From contig CAJXXD010000063.1 of assembly GCA_913062835.1 (NCBI GenBank), positions 1 through 6,030 of the forward strand: a DNA stretch of 6,030 nt, in the 5' to 3' direction. Under the pieces are notes generated by a model. It had not been told where the DNA came from and did no database searches. It worked only from the letters and a program-made list of their open reading frames with translations. Below are positions 1 through 6,030 of this stretch, piece by piece. Numbering within the stretch: position 1 is the stretch's first letter; the number at the start of each line of letters is the position of its first letter. The position numbers were made by a program, and so were the translations under genes. Source of the stretch: an uncultured Gammaproteobacteria bacterium. GTDB lineage: Bacteria; Pseudomonadota; Gammaproteobacteria; Pseudomonadales; Litorivicinaceae.

Positions 1-147
1 GGCCGAATTTGTGATTTCGGCTAACACGTTGGGAAGTGTCGCGCTTAACACATTGGTCCGCGCAACGATGGCGTCAAGCTCATTTTGAGCCGGAAGCTCG
101 GGCAAATAAATTTTCGTGGTGCGCTCGATGACCGTTGCGATGCTCAT
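1..147 (-). CDS. Unrecognised protein, N-terminal 49 residues only (gene runs off the left edge)
   Basis: An open frame reads leftward from ATG (complement of 145-147) to the window edge with no stop, giving 49 residues that begin MSIATVIERTTKIYLPELP. The start is supported by GGGAG (complement of 155-159) seven bases upstream and by a sigma-54-like promoter further upstream. The N-terminus has no basic region followed by a hydrophobic core, so no Sec signal peptide or membrane segment is visible. Residues of about 32-47 form two successive 8-residue units sharing NVL. I do not recognise the family. It is divergent from a complete type I secretion operon, and type I substrates lack N-terminal signal peptides, so it could be the exported protein. 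That is inference from position only; it could equally be an unrelated cytoplasmic protein. Confidence refers to its being a real gene. Confidence 0.65.
   Translation of the reverse strand, partial: MSIATVIERTTKIYLPELPAQNELDAIVARTNVLSATLPNVLAEITNSA
22..56 (-). repeat. Two in-frame near-identical units, 24-base period
   Basis: TAACACGTTGG at 22-32 and TAACACATTGG at 46-56 match at 10 of 11 bases and lie exactly 24 bases apart. This is in register with the minus-strand frame and gives two successive 8-residue units, TNVLSATL and PNVLAEIT. It may be the start of a repetitive protein region or a short chance duplication; the window ends before this can be judged. Confidence 0.4.
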
Positions 148-154
148 GACGTCT

Positions 155-159
155 CTCCC
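155..159 (-). promoter_or_regulatory. Ribosome binding site of the left-edge gene
   Basis: GGGAG on the minus strand, with seven bases between it and the ATG at 147. This fixes the start of the left-edge gene and is one of the clearest Shine-Dalgarno sequences in the window. Confidence 0.6.
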
Positions 160-182
160 GTTAGCCGATGACGCGGTTACCC

Positions 183-199
183 TGCAATTTATAAGCCAA
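183..199 (-). promoter_or_regulatory. Candidate sigma-54 (RpoN) promoter for the left-edge gene
   Basis: The minus strand reads TTGGCTTATAAATTGCA. Against the sigma-54 core TGGCAC-N5-TTGC it matches TGGC and TTGC fully and misses only the AC; the GG and GC dinucleotides have the required 12-base offset. Transcription would start near 172, leaving a leader of about 25 bases that contains the GGGAG ribosome binding site. The element also contains TATAAA, so it could serve as a sigma-70 -10 box, but no good -35 lies 16-18 bases upstream. A sigma-54 promoter would need an enhancer-binding activator, whose site would fall near or inside the start of the ABC transporter gene. Confidence 0.45.
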
Positions 200-210
200 A
201 AACTGACAGT

Positions 211-227
211 GCGCCATTTTCAGGCGC
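211..227. repeat. Short perfect inverted repeat in the divergent intergenic region
   Basis: GCGCC (211-215) and GGCGC (223-227) are perfect complements separated by seven bases. The element lies about 60 bases upstream of the ABC transporter start and just upstream of the sigma-54 candidate on the other strand. It could be an operator for a dimeric regulator. A five-base GC-rich arm can easily arise by chance, so support is low. Confidence 0.25.
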
Positions 228-288
228 CCCCTTGGTTTTTGAGCACGTAGACCACATACTGCTCCAAACTTTATTTGAGTAATTGCTT

Positions 289-2211
289 ATGAGTTCCCGC
301 ACCAAGGATGGGGATCGCCAATCACCAGCGCGCGACACAGGACATAACCCTTCACACCATAATCAGCACGCGTCGGCATCGGCCGAGGCAAATCCGGTGG
401 TGACGTTGAAAGATGCGCTGAATCGATGCCGTTCGAGTTTTGTGATGGTGGGGTTGTTTTCTGCTGGCGTCAATATCCTGATGTTGACCCCGCCGATGTA
501 CATGTTGAGTACCTATGACCGTGTGCTGGCGAGTGGTAGCCTGCCCACCTTATGGATGTTGACCCTTATCATGGTTTTTCTGCTGGCAGCGATGGGTGGG
601 TTTGATTGGGTCCGTTCACAAATCCTCATTCGTGTTTCCAATCGCTTCGATGCACTGTTGTCGAATCGCTTATATGACATCTCGCTGAAGCAGGCGCTGT
701 TTTCGGGTGGCTCCAATGTGCAAGCTGCGCCGCTTCAAGACCTCAATGGGGTACGTCAGTTTGTAACGGGTAACGGCTTGTTCGCATTCTTCGATGCGCC
801 CTGGTTACCCATTTACATCGCGGTGATGTTTCTTTTCCATCCCTTATTCGGATATGTCGCCATCGGTGCGGCTGTCTTCTTGGGTATTATTGCTTACCTC
901 AACGAGCGCGTGACCGCAGAGCCGCTTGGTGATGCCAATAAAAAAGCACAAACGCTAGCCGCTGAGAACAGTAAGCGCTTACGAAATGCCGAGGTGATTC
1001 ACTCCATGGGTATGGCCGGAGCTGTTCAAGGCCGATGGCGCGATGGACAGGATGACATGTTGTCATTGCAGACCGTGGCAAGTGCCCGAGCCGCTTCGCT
1101 GACCGCCTTTTCCAAATCATCGCGGATTATGATTCAGTCGTTGATCTTGGGGTTGGGCGCATACCTTGCTGTCTTGGGTGAAATCAGTCCAGGTGTCATG
1201 ATCGCAGGATCGATCTTGTTGGGCCGTGCACTGGCGCCTCTCGATCAAATGATCGGTGTGTGGAAACAGTTTTCCACCGCGCGCGTGCAGTGGCAACGTT
1301 TGTCCGAGTTATTGAGTAAAGTGCCGGCAGAAGCTGACCGCATGGAATTACCGGCACCGACAGGTGCGCTGGCCGCTGAGCAAATGGTGGTTGCAGCACC
1401 TGGATCAAAGACGCCGATACTGAAAAATGTGTCGTTCAAACTCCCGGCGGGTGTGAGTTTAGGGATTATCGGTCCGAGTGGATCCGGGAAATCGACGCTT
1501 GTGCGCGCGATTCTTGGAGTATGGCCCTTGTCATCGGGTCATATGCGGCTCGATGGCGCTGACGTGTTTTCGTGGGATCGTAACCATCTCGGGCCATATG
1601 TCGGTTATCTTCCTCAAGATATTGAGTTGTTTGAAGGCAGCATCGCAGAAAACATCGCACGATTCGGTACGATTGACTCCGAGCAGGTCGTGACCGCGGC
1701 CAAACTGGCGGGTGTGCATGAGCTCATACTGTCTTTTCCAGACGGCTACGGTACGTCGCTTGAACGACATAAATTGTCGGGCGGGCAACGCCAACGGATC
1801 GGTCTAGCGCGCGCACTCTACGGTGATCCGGTGCTTGTGGTCTTAGATGAGCCGAATTCCAATCTCGATGATCAAGGTGAGCAAGCGCTGTTTGCTGCAC
1901 TTCGACAGCTGAAAGCGCGTGGTGCCACCGTGGTGGTGGTCTCGCATCGAATGAATATTTTAAGTGAGATCGATGCGTTGTTGTTGATGGCCGATGGGGC
2001 CGTGAAAGCACTGGGTCCGCGCGATCAGGTGCTTCGAGAAATACAAGCGGCACAGCAAAAGGCAAATCCGAGTGCACAGGCGGCGCGGACTGCATCGACG
2101 ACACCGGTTCCGGAGCCGACAGCGCAGCTTCAACAATCGGAGAGTCCGGAAGACTCTGATGGGAAGTCTGCTCCCAATCCGCACAGTCAGCCCAAGGATG
2201 AGAATTCATGA
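289..2211 (+). CDS. Type I secretion ABC transporter, PrtD-like permease/ATPase
   Basis: Inner-membrane ABC exporter that drives a protein substrate from the cytoplasm through the adaptor and TolC-like tunnel using ATP. In the 640-residue product, hydrophobic segments lie near residues 51-67, 88-105, 160-200 and 270-310. The family motif PMYMLSTYDRVL is at 69-80. The nucleotide-binding domain has Walker A GPSGSGKST (395-403, Lys401), Q-loop Gln443, signature LSGGQ (496-500), Walker B ending in Asp520-Glu521 and H-loop His553, so all catalytic motifs are intact. There is no N-terminal C39 peptidase domain, which places it with PrtD/RsaD-type exporters of RTX proteases, lipases and S-layer proteins. 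Both ends are extended: about 40 polar, His/Ser-rich residues before the conserved core, and about 60 Gln/Ser/Pro-rich residues after the ATPase. ATG 289 is preferred over TTG 283 because GAG (277-279) is nine bases from the ATG but only three from the TTG. The gene overlaps the adaptor gene by four bases. Confidence 0.93.
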   Translation: MSSRTKDGDRQSPARDTGHNPSHHNQHASASAEANPVVTLKDALNRCRSSFVMVGLFSAGVNILMLTPPMYMLSTYDRVLASGSLPTLWMLTLIMVFLLAAMGGFDWVRSQILIRVSNRFDALLSNRLYDISLKQALFSGGSNVQAAPLQDLNGVRQFVTGNGLFAFFDAPWLPIYIAVMFLFHPLFGYVAIGAAVFLGIIAYLNERVTAEPLGDANKKAQTLAAENSKRLRNAEVIHSMGMAGAVQGRWRDGQDDMLSLQTVASARAASLTAFSKSSRIMIQSLILGLGAYLAVLGEISPGVMIAGSILLGRALAPLDQMIGVWKQFSTARVQWQRLSELLSKVPAEADRMELPAPTGALAAEQMVVAAPGSKTPILKNVSFKLPAGVSLGIIGPSGSGKSTLVRAILGVWPLSSGHMRLDGADVFSWDRNHLGPYVGYLPQDIELFEGSIAENIARFGTIDSEQVVTAAKLAGVHELILSFPDGYGTSLERHKLSGGQRQRIGLARALYGDPVLVVLDEPNSNLDDQGEQALFAALRQLKARGATVVVVSHRMNILSEIDALLLMADGAVKALGPRDQVLREIQAAQQKANPSAQAARTASTTPVPEPTAQLQQSESPEDSDGKSAPNPHSQPKDENS

Positions 2212-2220
2212 ATCAAGAGG
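2194..2220 (+). promoter_or_regulatory. Two alternative ribosome binding sites for the adaptor gene
   Basis: AAGGA (2194-2198) lies nine bases before ATG 2208, and AAGAGG (2215-2220) lies five bases before the in-frame ATG 2226. Both starts are therefore served. The first overlaps the ABC stop as ATGA, typical of translational coupling. The second has the stronger and better placed site and would remove only six residues. The choice does not affect any domain. Confidence 0.5.
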
Positions 2221-3521
2221 TTTTAATGAAACAGCCGCCACCGCAGTCGGATCGGGGCTATCGGCGGATCGGTTTGGTGCTGTTTTTAATCGTATTCGTG
2301 GGCTTTGGTGGCTGGTCTTTTTTGGCGCCCTTGGGGTCGGCTGCACCGGCTCCGGGGATGCTAGTGGTTGAGAACGAGCGACAAGTGATTCAGCACTTAG
2401 AAGGCGGAATTCTGGAGCGATTGCACGTGCGACAGGGGGATCAGGTGAGCAAAGATCAGATCCTCGCCGAGCTCGACGTGACGCAAGTGCGCGCGAACTT
2501 GGATGTGGCTGAATCGCAACTGAACAGCACCCAGGTGCAGGTCGCCAGACTTCAAGCCGAGCGCGCCGGGCTTGATGGCATCGAGTGGCCACCTGAATTA
2601 TTGAGTAATATGAATCCGCGGGTGGTGGATTTGATGGATGAGCAGCGATTCTTGTTCGAAAAGCGGAAGCGCTCGCTTGAGGGTGAGCTGTCGATCCTCG
2701 AGCGCCGGGTGGCGCAATTGGGCAGTCGCATCGAGGGACTTCGGAGTACTGAGGCTACGCGCGAGACATTGCTGAAGTCCTTCCGAGACGAGTTTGCGAC
2801 CCTGTCTCGCCTGCTGGATGAAGGCTTTGTGGATGAAACCCGAGTGCGTGATCTAGAGCGTCGGATTGTCGAAGTGCAAGGTGAGATTCAGACCATCCAG
2901 TCGGATATGAAATCGGCTGAAATTCAGATCGGAGAGACTGAATTGCAAATCATTCAGCGTCGGGCTGTATTTGATGCAGAGGTTCAGGCGCAATTGGCCG
3001 AACTCCAAGCGCGCCGAGTTGAGCTCGAAGAACAGGTGCGTGTTGCTCAAGATCGCCTGCAGCGCGCTCAAATGAAAGCCCCGGCTGAAGGGGTTGTGCT
3101 GACAATTGAGGTGACAACTGAGGGCGGCGTGGTCCCCGCCGGTCAGCCGTTCATCACGCTCGTTCCAGACGATGATGAATTGGTGATCGAGGCGCAAGTG
3201 AACCCCGTTGATGTGGATCGCGTCAGCCTCGGTCAGACTGCTGAAGTGCAATTTTCGTCCTTTGATGCCAATGCAATGCCGAAAATTTTCGCTGAAGTGC
3301 TCTCCGTGTCTGCCGATGCTTTGGCTGATGCCAATACCGGCGCTTCATACTACCTCGCAAAACTCGCCATTCCAGAGTCGGAATTACCCAAGTTGTCGGG
3401 GTACAATTTGGTGCCGGGTATGCCGGTTAACGTGTTGATCCAAACAGGAGAGCGCACGCTCTGGCAATACCTGACTAAACCGCTCGCCCAAGGAATGTCG
3501 AAGGCCTTGATCGAAGATTGA
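2208..3521 (+). CDS. Type I secretion periplasmic adaptor (membrane fusion protein, HlyD/PrtE-like)
   Basis: Joins the ABC exporter to the outer-membrane tunnel across the periplasm. The 437-residue product has a short polar cytoplasmic N-terminus and one membrane anchor at about 21-39. The first lipoyl-like half follows, with the family motif QHLEGGILERL (62-72) and a following QGDQV (76-80). A long charged heptad-rich coiled coil spans roughly 93-285. The second lipoyl half (from RAQMKAPAEGVV, about 285-320) and a beta-barrel region then lead to the typical ending PGMPVNVLIQTGERT and a short amphipathic tail. The length is normal for PrtE/HlyD adaptors. It starts inside the ABC stop codon (ATGA), and ATG 2226 is an alternative start. 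The next gene begins one base after its stop, so all three secretion genes should be co-translated in balanced amounts. Confidence 0.93.
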   Translation: MNQEVLMKQPPPQSDRGYRRIGLVLFLIVFVGFGGWSFLAPLGSAAPAPGMLVVENERQVIQHLEGGILERLHVRQGDQVSKDQILAELDVTQVRANLDVAESQLNSTQVQVARLQAERAGLDGIEWPPELLSNMNPRVVDLMDEQRFLFEKRKRSLEGELSILERRVAQLGSRIEGLRSTEATRETLLKSFRDEFATLSRLLDEGFVDETRVRDLERRIVEVQGEIQTIQSDMKSAEIQIGETELQIIQRRAVFDAEVQAQLAELQARRVELEEQVRVAQDRLQRAQMKAPAEGVVLTIEVTTEGGVVPAGQPFITLVPDDDELVIEAQVNPVDVDRVSLGQTAEVQFSSFDANAMPKIFAEVLSVSADALADANTGASYYLAKLAIPESELPKLSGYNLVPGMPVNVLIQTGERTLWQYLTKPLAQGMSKALIED

Positions 3522-3522
3522 T

Positions 3523-4827
3523 ATGAGATTCAGATTCTTGAATGTGGTCATTGGAGTCCTTTGGAGCCTGTCCTTTCCGGTCAAGGCTCAAGTCCTCGCT
3601 GACATGGATGCGGTGTTGACTGAGCGAGATCTGAGCATTTTACGCTCTGAACGACAGGTTGAGATTGCGTCAGCGCGCGTGGATCAGGCGCGCGCTAACT
3701 TGTTTCCAAGTGCCGGGGTCTCGTTAACATCCTCGCAAACTGAGCGAACACAGTTCGGTCTAACTGAGCGCTACGAGGGCGAAGACTACACGGTCGTGGT
3801 GCAGCAACCGGTATTTGATCGGCCCCGATCGCTTGAGGTGGATCGTCAGGCTGCGCTGAAAACGGCACAAGATGCGAGTCGGGATCGAACTGAACAGGAT
3901 CGACGACTCGAATTGATACAAGGATTTGTTCGCTGGGTGGATGCGCAGAGCCAAGTGCGAGCATTGACGCGTCGCCTTGAAACGGTCAACCAGCGGGTGA
4001 CACAACTAGACGAACTGTATGCGGCCAAGCGTGTCAGCATTGTGGAGTTGCTGACTGTTAAAAATGAGCGGGAGCGTGTGCGTTCTGAGCTCGCGCAAGC
4101 TGAATCCAATGAGTCAGTGAGCCGTTCGTTTTTAGTGAGCCTGCTCGGTGCAGAACAGTTACCAGAGAAGGCTCCGCTGATCCGCTCAGTCAATACGTGG
4201 CCCTTTGATCTGTGGCGCGATGCTGCCCAAGAATCCGTTGGCGATCACCCACTGATTCGAGAGGCGATTGCGCAACAGCAAGCGGCAGAAATCGGTGTGG
4301 ATCAAGCAACCTCAGCATGGTTTCCAGTGGTGCAAGCTGAGGTGCGGTATCGCGAGACCAACATTGGTGCCAATGATGCGGAGACCTTCCCGACAGAGAC
4401 AGCCACCGCACGAGTGATTCTGAGCTGGGACATTTTTGATTCTGGTGCGCGTGCGGCTCGTAAGCGTGAGGCTTTATCACGACTTCAGGATGCACAATTG
4501 GCCTTTGATCAGAGCGCGCGTGAACTTGAACGCCTCAAACGGGCATCGGATTCTGAGATGGAGCGCATTCAGCGAGCTTGGGAGGCTGCACGCGCAGAAA
4601 CGGCATCCGCTGAGCAGTTAGTCGCTGCAGCAGATCGAAGTTTTGCCCTTGGTGTTGGGACCGTGGCGGACACTCTACAGGCATTGGATCGACTGACAGA
4701 TGCAGAGATTCGCTTGAGATCTCGTTGGCTTGAAGCCGTGGTCGCGAGTGCGCAGCGGGCACAGTCGGTCGACCGGCTGGATCGGGTGTTCGTTGAAACG
4801 ATCTCTGCTGAATTCCAGCCCGAATAA
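3523..4827 (+). CDS. TolC-like outer-membrane factor of the type I secretion system
   Basis: Outer-membrane channel-tunnel, expected to be a trimer, through which the substrate leaves the cell. The 434-residue product starts with a Sec signal peptide: basic MRFR, a hydrophobic core, and a predicted cut after Ala22 in PVKA|Q. The mature part shows the internal duplication of the OEP family. Each half has long Ala/Arg/Glu-rich helices followed by a beta segment with a related motif: QQPVFD at 94-99 and WDIFDSG at 302-308, about 205 residues apart. The length fits PrtF/TolC homologues. The start lies one base after the adaptor stop, with only a weak GAAGA-like sequence (3513-3517) upstream, so translation probably depends on reinitiation from the adaptor. 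Its place directly after the exporter and adaptor indicates a dedicated tunnel rather than the cell's general TolC. Confidence 0.92.
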   Translation: MRFRFLNVVIGVLWSLSFPVKAQVLADMDAVLTERDLSILRSERQVEIASARVDQARANLFPSAGVSLTSSQTERTQFGLTERYEGEDYTVVVQQPVFDRPRSLEVDRQAALKTAQDASRDRTEQDRRLELIQGFVRWVDAQSQVRALTRRLETVNQRVTQLDELYAAKRVSIVELLTVKNERERVRSELAQAESNESVSRSFLVSLLGAEQLPEKAPLIRSVNTWPFDLWRDAAQESVGDHPLIREAIAQQQAAEIGVDQATSAWFPVVQAEVRYRETNIGANDAETFPTETATARVILSWDIFDSGARAARKREALSRLQDAQLAFDQSARELERLKRASDSEMERIQRAWEAARAETASAEQLVAAADRSFALGVGTVADTLQALDRLTDAEIRLRSRWLEAVVASAQRAQSVDRLDRVFVETISAEFQPE

Positions 4828-4838
4828 CGGGTCCTGAC

Positions 4839-5792
4839 ATGGCACAAAATCGCGTCCTGGTCTTTCTTGGGGCCTACCACGGGGCGCCCTTTATCGAGCA
4901 GCAAATAGAGACGATTCGCTGCCAGACGATTCCATGTGAACTGGTCATCAGTGACGATGCCTTTTCCCCTGACTCTGAGTCCTCGCAGATAGAACCTGGA
5001 GGTGCCGTGGTCTCCCTGTCACATATTGCTGGGCCAAAGCAGGGTTTTTGCTCAAATTTTTTATCTGTGTTCAATCTCACAGACATCGACCGCTATGATT
5101 ATGTTGCGTGGTCGGATCAGGATGATTTGTGGGACCCCGGCCACTTGGCGCGTGCGGTCTCAGTCCTCGCTCGGCAGCACGGTCCCGCAGCCTGTGGTTC
5201 GCGCACACGATTGGTCGATGCCAATGGGCGCGCCATTGGGTGGTCGCCGCAATGGCAAAAACCTCTGGGGTTCCCCAATGCACTGGTGCAGAGCGTGGCT
5301 GGAGGCAACACACTGGTCATGAATCAAGCCTGTGTAGCCTGGGTGCGAGCGTGTCTGCAAGAACAGGGTCAGGCGGTTGCGCAGTGGATTAGCCATGACT
5401 GGGCGTTGTATTTGATGCTCAGCCTGGCCGACTACCCATTGATGTGGCTCAGTGAGCCGACAGTCAGATACCGGCAGCATGGGCAGAATCTGATCGGCAC
5501 CAACTACGGCTTGGCAGCTCGGATGCGTCGTTTCAGTCGCTTAAGACGCGGTGAATACGCGAACTGGATTCACCGCCAATTTGAACCGCTACTGCGCATG
5601 GTCGATTGGATGTCTCCTGAAAATCAAAATGCATTGATTGCGTTTCAACAGGCTGCTCAAACGTCCGGTCTTTCAAGCTTGAGGGCACTCCAGCGATCAG
5701 GTGTCTATCGGCAAGGCATTTTGGATCAGCGCGCGCTTGAGTGGGCCGCATTCGCCGGATGGTTGCAATCGCCTAAATCGAGAACGCCTTAG
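4839..5792 (+). CDS. Family 2 glycosyltransferase (rhamnosyltransferase-like)
   Basis: Predicted cytoplasmic, inverting GT-A sugar transferase using a nucleotide-sugar donor. In 317 residues the family landmarks occur in order: an N-terminal beta strand and AYHG segment (12-15) replacing the usual AxYNG; donor-binding SDDAFSPDS (38-46); the metal-site motif SDQDDLW (92-98); SHDW (185-188), which carries the likely catalytic-region acid; and YRQHGQN (211-217). SDQDDLW plus YRQHxxN is the pattern of the subgroup often annotated as alpha-1,3-rhamnosyltransferases, but donor and acceptor cannot be read from the sequence. No membrane segment or signal peptide is seen. It starts 11 bases after the outer-membrane factor gene with only a weak ACGGG upstream, so it is probably in the same operon. 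It may modify the exported protein or contribute to surface polysaccharide. Its stop interlocks with that of the convergent regulator. Confidence 0.88.
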   Translation: MAQNRVLVFLGAYHGAPFIEQQIETIRCQTIPCELVISDDAFSPDSESSQIEPGGAVVSLSHIAGPKQGFCSNFLSVFNLTDIDRYDYVAWSDQDDLWDPGHLARAVSVLARQHGPAACGSRTRLVDANGRAIGWSPQWQKPLGFPNALVQSVAGGNTLVMNQACVAWVRACLQEQGQAVAQWISHDWALYLMLSLADYPLMWLSEPTVRYRQHGQNLIGTNYGLAARMRRFSRLRRGEYANWIHRQFEPLLRMVDWMSPENQNALIAFQQAAQTSGLSSLRALQRSGVYRQGILDQRALEWAAFAGWLQSPKSRTP

Positions 5793-6030
5793 TCTTTTGC
5801 CTCGCCTTTTGCCAATGCTTCAAGCGTTCGTAAGTTGACGATTACCAGCACATTGCCTTGTCGTTTGACGATGCCTCTGACTTGCAGAGTTCGGAGCGTC
5901 CGGGTCACGGTTTCGCGGCTTGAGTTGATCATCATGGCCAATTCCTGATGCGTCGGCACGAATTCAATTTGCGCTGTGTGGTCGACGGTCGCGGCGAGAT
6001 CGATTAATTGTGCGGCCAGTCGTTGTGATG
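5789..6030 (-). CDS. Crp/Fnr-family transcriptional regulator, C-terminal part (gene runs off the right edge)
   Basis: Reading the minus strand from the right edge gives 79 codons ending in TAA (complement of 5789-5791). The visible part is the winged helix-turn-helix of the Crp/Fnr family. It has a linker helix (SQRLAAQLIDLA), then PTHQELAMMI with the first helix of the motif, SSRETVTRTL as the recognition helix, and a wing RGIVKRQGNVLVIV followed by a short C-terminal helix. The Arg-Glu-Thr of the recognition helix, the DNA-contacting part in this family, is intact. The cyclic-nucleotide-binding or iron-sulphur sensor domain lies outside the window, so the signal sensed is unknown. It converges on the glycosyltransferase gene and shares no promoter with the secretion operon, so no regulatory link follows from position. 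Confidence 0.92.
   Translation of the reverse strand, partial: SQRLAAQLIDLAATVDHTAQIEFVPTHQELAMMINSSRETVTRTLRTLQVRGIVKRQGNVLVIVNLRTLEALAKGEAKD

Noticed and set aside
10..26. Half of a CRP-type site (TGTGA) near the left edge
   Set aside because: The second half does not match TCACA and it lies inside a coding region.
211..240. The GCGCC/GGCGC hairpin followed by T-rich sequence as a terminator
   Set aside because: The stem is only five bases, the T run starts about nine bases after it, and it lies upstream of two divergent genes where no transcript needs ending.
232..260. TTGGTT (232-237) and CATACT (255-260) with a 17-base spacer as a sigma-70 promoter for the secretion operon
   Set aside because: The spacing is right but the boxes match only 3/6 and 4/6; a match this weak is expected by chance. 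The operon promoter must lie in or near 148-288 but cannot be fixed.
283..288. TTG at 283 as the start of the ABC transporter, two codons before the ATG
   Set aside because: The only Shine-Dalgarno-like bases (GAG, 277-279) are three bases from the TTG, too close, but nine from ATG 289.
1724..2209. Long minus-strand open frame (161 codons) opposite the ABC ATPase domain
   Set aside because: It is the antisense of strongly conserved coding sequence, has no family resemblance or ribosome binding site that I can see, and is a by-product of the codon use of the real gene.
5794..5813. Direct repeat CTTTTGCC at 5794-5801 and 5806-5813
   Set aside because: It falls within the C-terminal Lys/Ala codons of the Crp/Fnr gene (ALAKGEAKD) and is explained by that composition.

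Overview
The window looks like a chromosomal segment of a Gram-negative bacterium, most likely a gammaproteobacterium or a close relative. It has moderate GC, an outer-membrane factor with a Sec signal peptide, and a Crp/Fnr-type regulator. No taxonomic marker is present, so this placement is inference.

Layout. (1) Positions 147 to 1, minus strand: the first 49 codons of an unrecognised gene that leaves the window on the left, with a good ribosome binding site and a near-consensus sigma-54 promoter candidate at 183-199. (2) Positions 148-288: the intergenic region between this gene and the operon that diverges from it. (3) Positions 289-4827, plus strand: a complete type I secretion system in the order ABC transporter (PrtD-like, 640 aa), periplasmic adaptor (HlyD/PrtE-like, 437 aa) and outer-membrane factor (TolC/PrtF-like, 434 aa). 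The first two genes overlap by ATGA, and the second and third are separated by one base. (4) Positions 4839-5792, plus strand: a family 2 glycosyltransferase starting 11 bases after the outer-membrane gene, evidently in the same transcription unit. (5) Positions 6030 to 5789, minus strand: the C-terminal 79 codons of a Crp/Fnr-family regulator, convergent with the glycosyltransferase. The two stop codons interlock in a shared TTAG.

The three secretion proteins should form one ATP-driven channel from cytoplasm to exterior: ABC exporter in the inner membrane, adaptor across the periplasm, TolC-like tunnel in the outer membrane. No substrate is encoded between or directly after them. The only neighbour that could be a substrate from its position is the divergent left-edge gene. 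Its N-terminus has no Sec signal peptide and shows the start of an 8-residue repeat, but it is too truncated to decide. The linked glycosyltransferase may act on the exported protein or on surface polysaccharide; the sequence does not say which.

There is no CRISPR array, RNA gene, insertion sequence or obvious mobile-element boundary. The core genes are ordinary members of known families. The less ordinary points are the sigma-54 candidate, the long polar tails on the ABC protein, the glycosyltransferase in the secretion operon, and the interlocked convergent stops.
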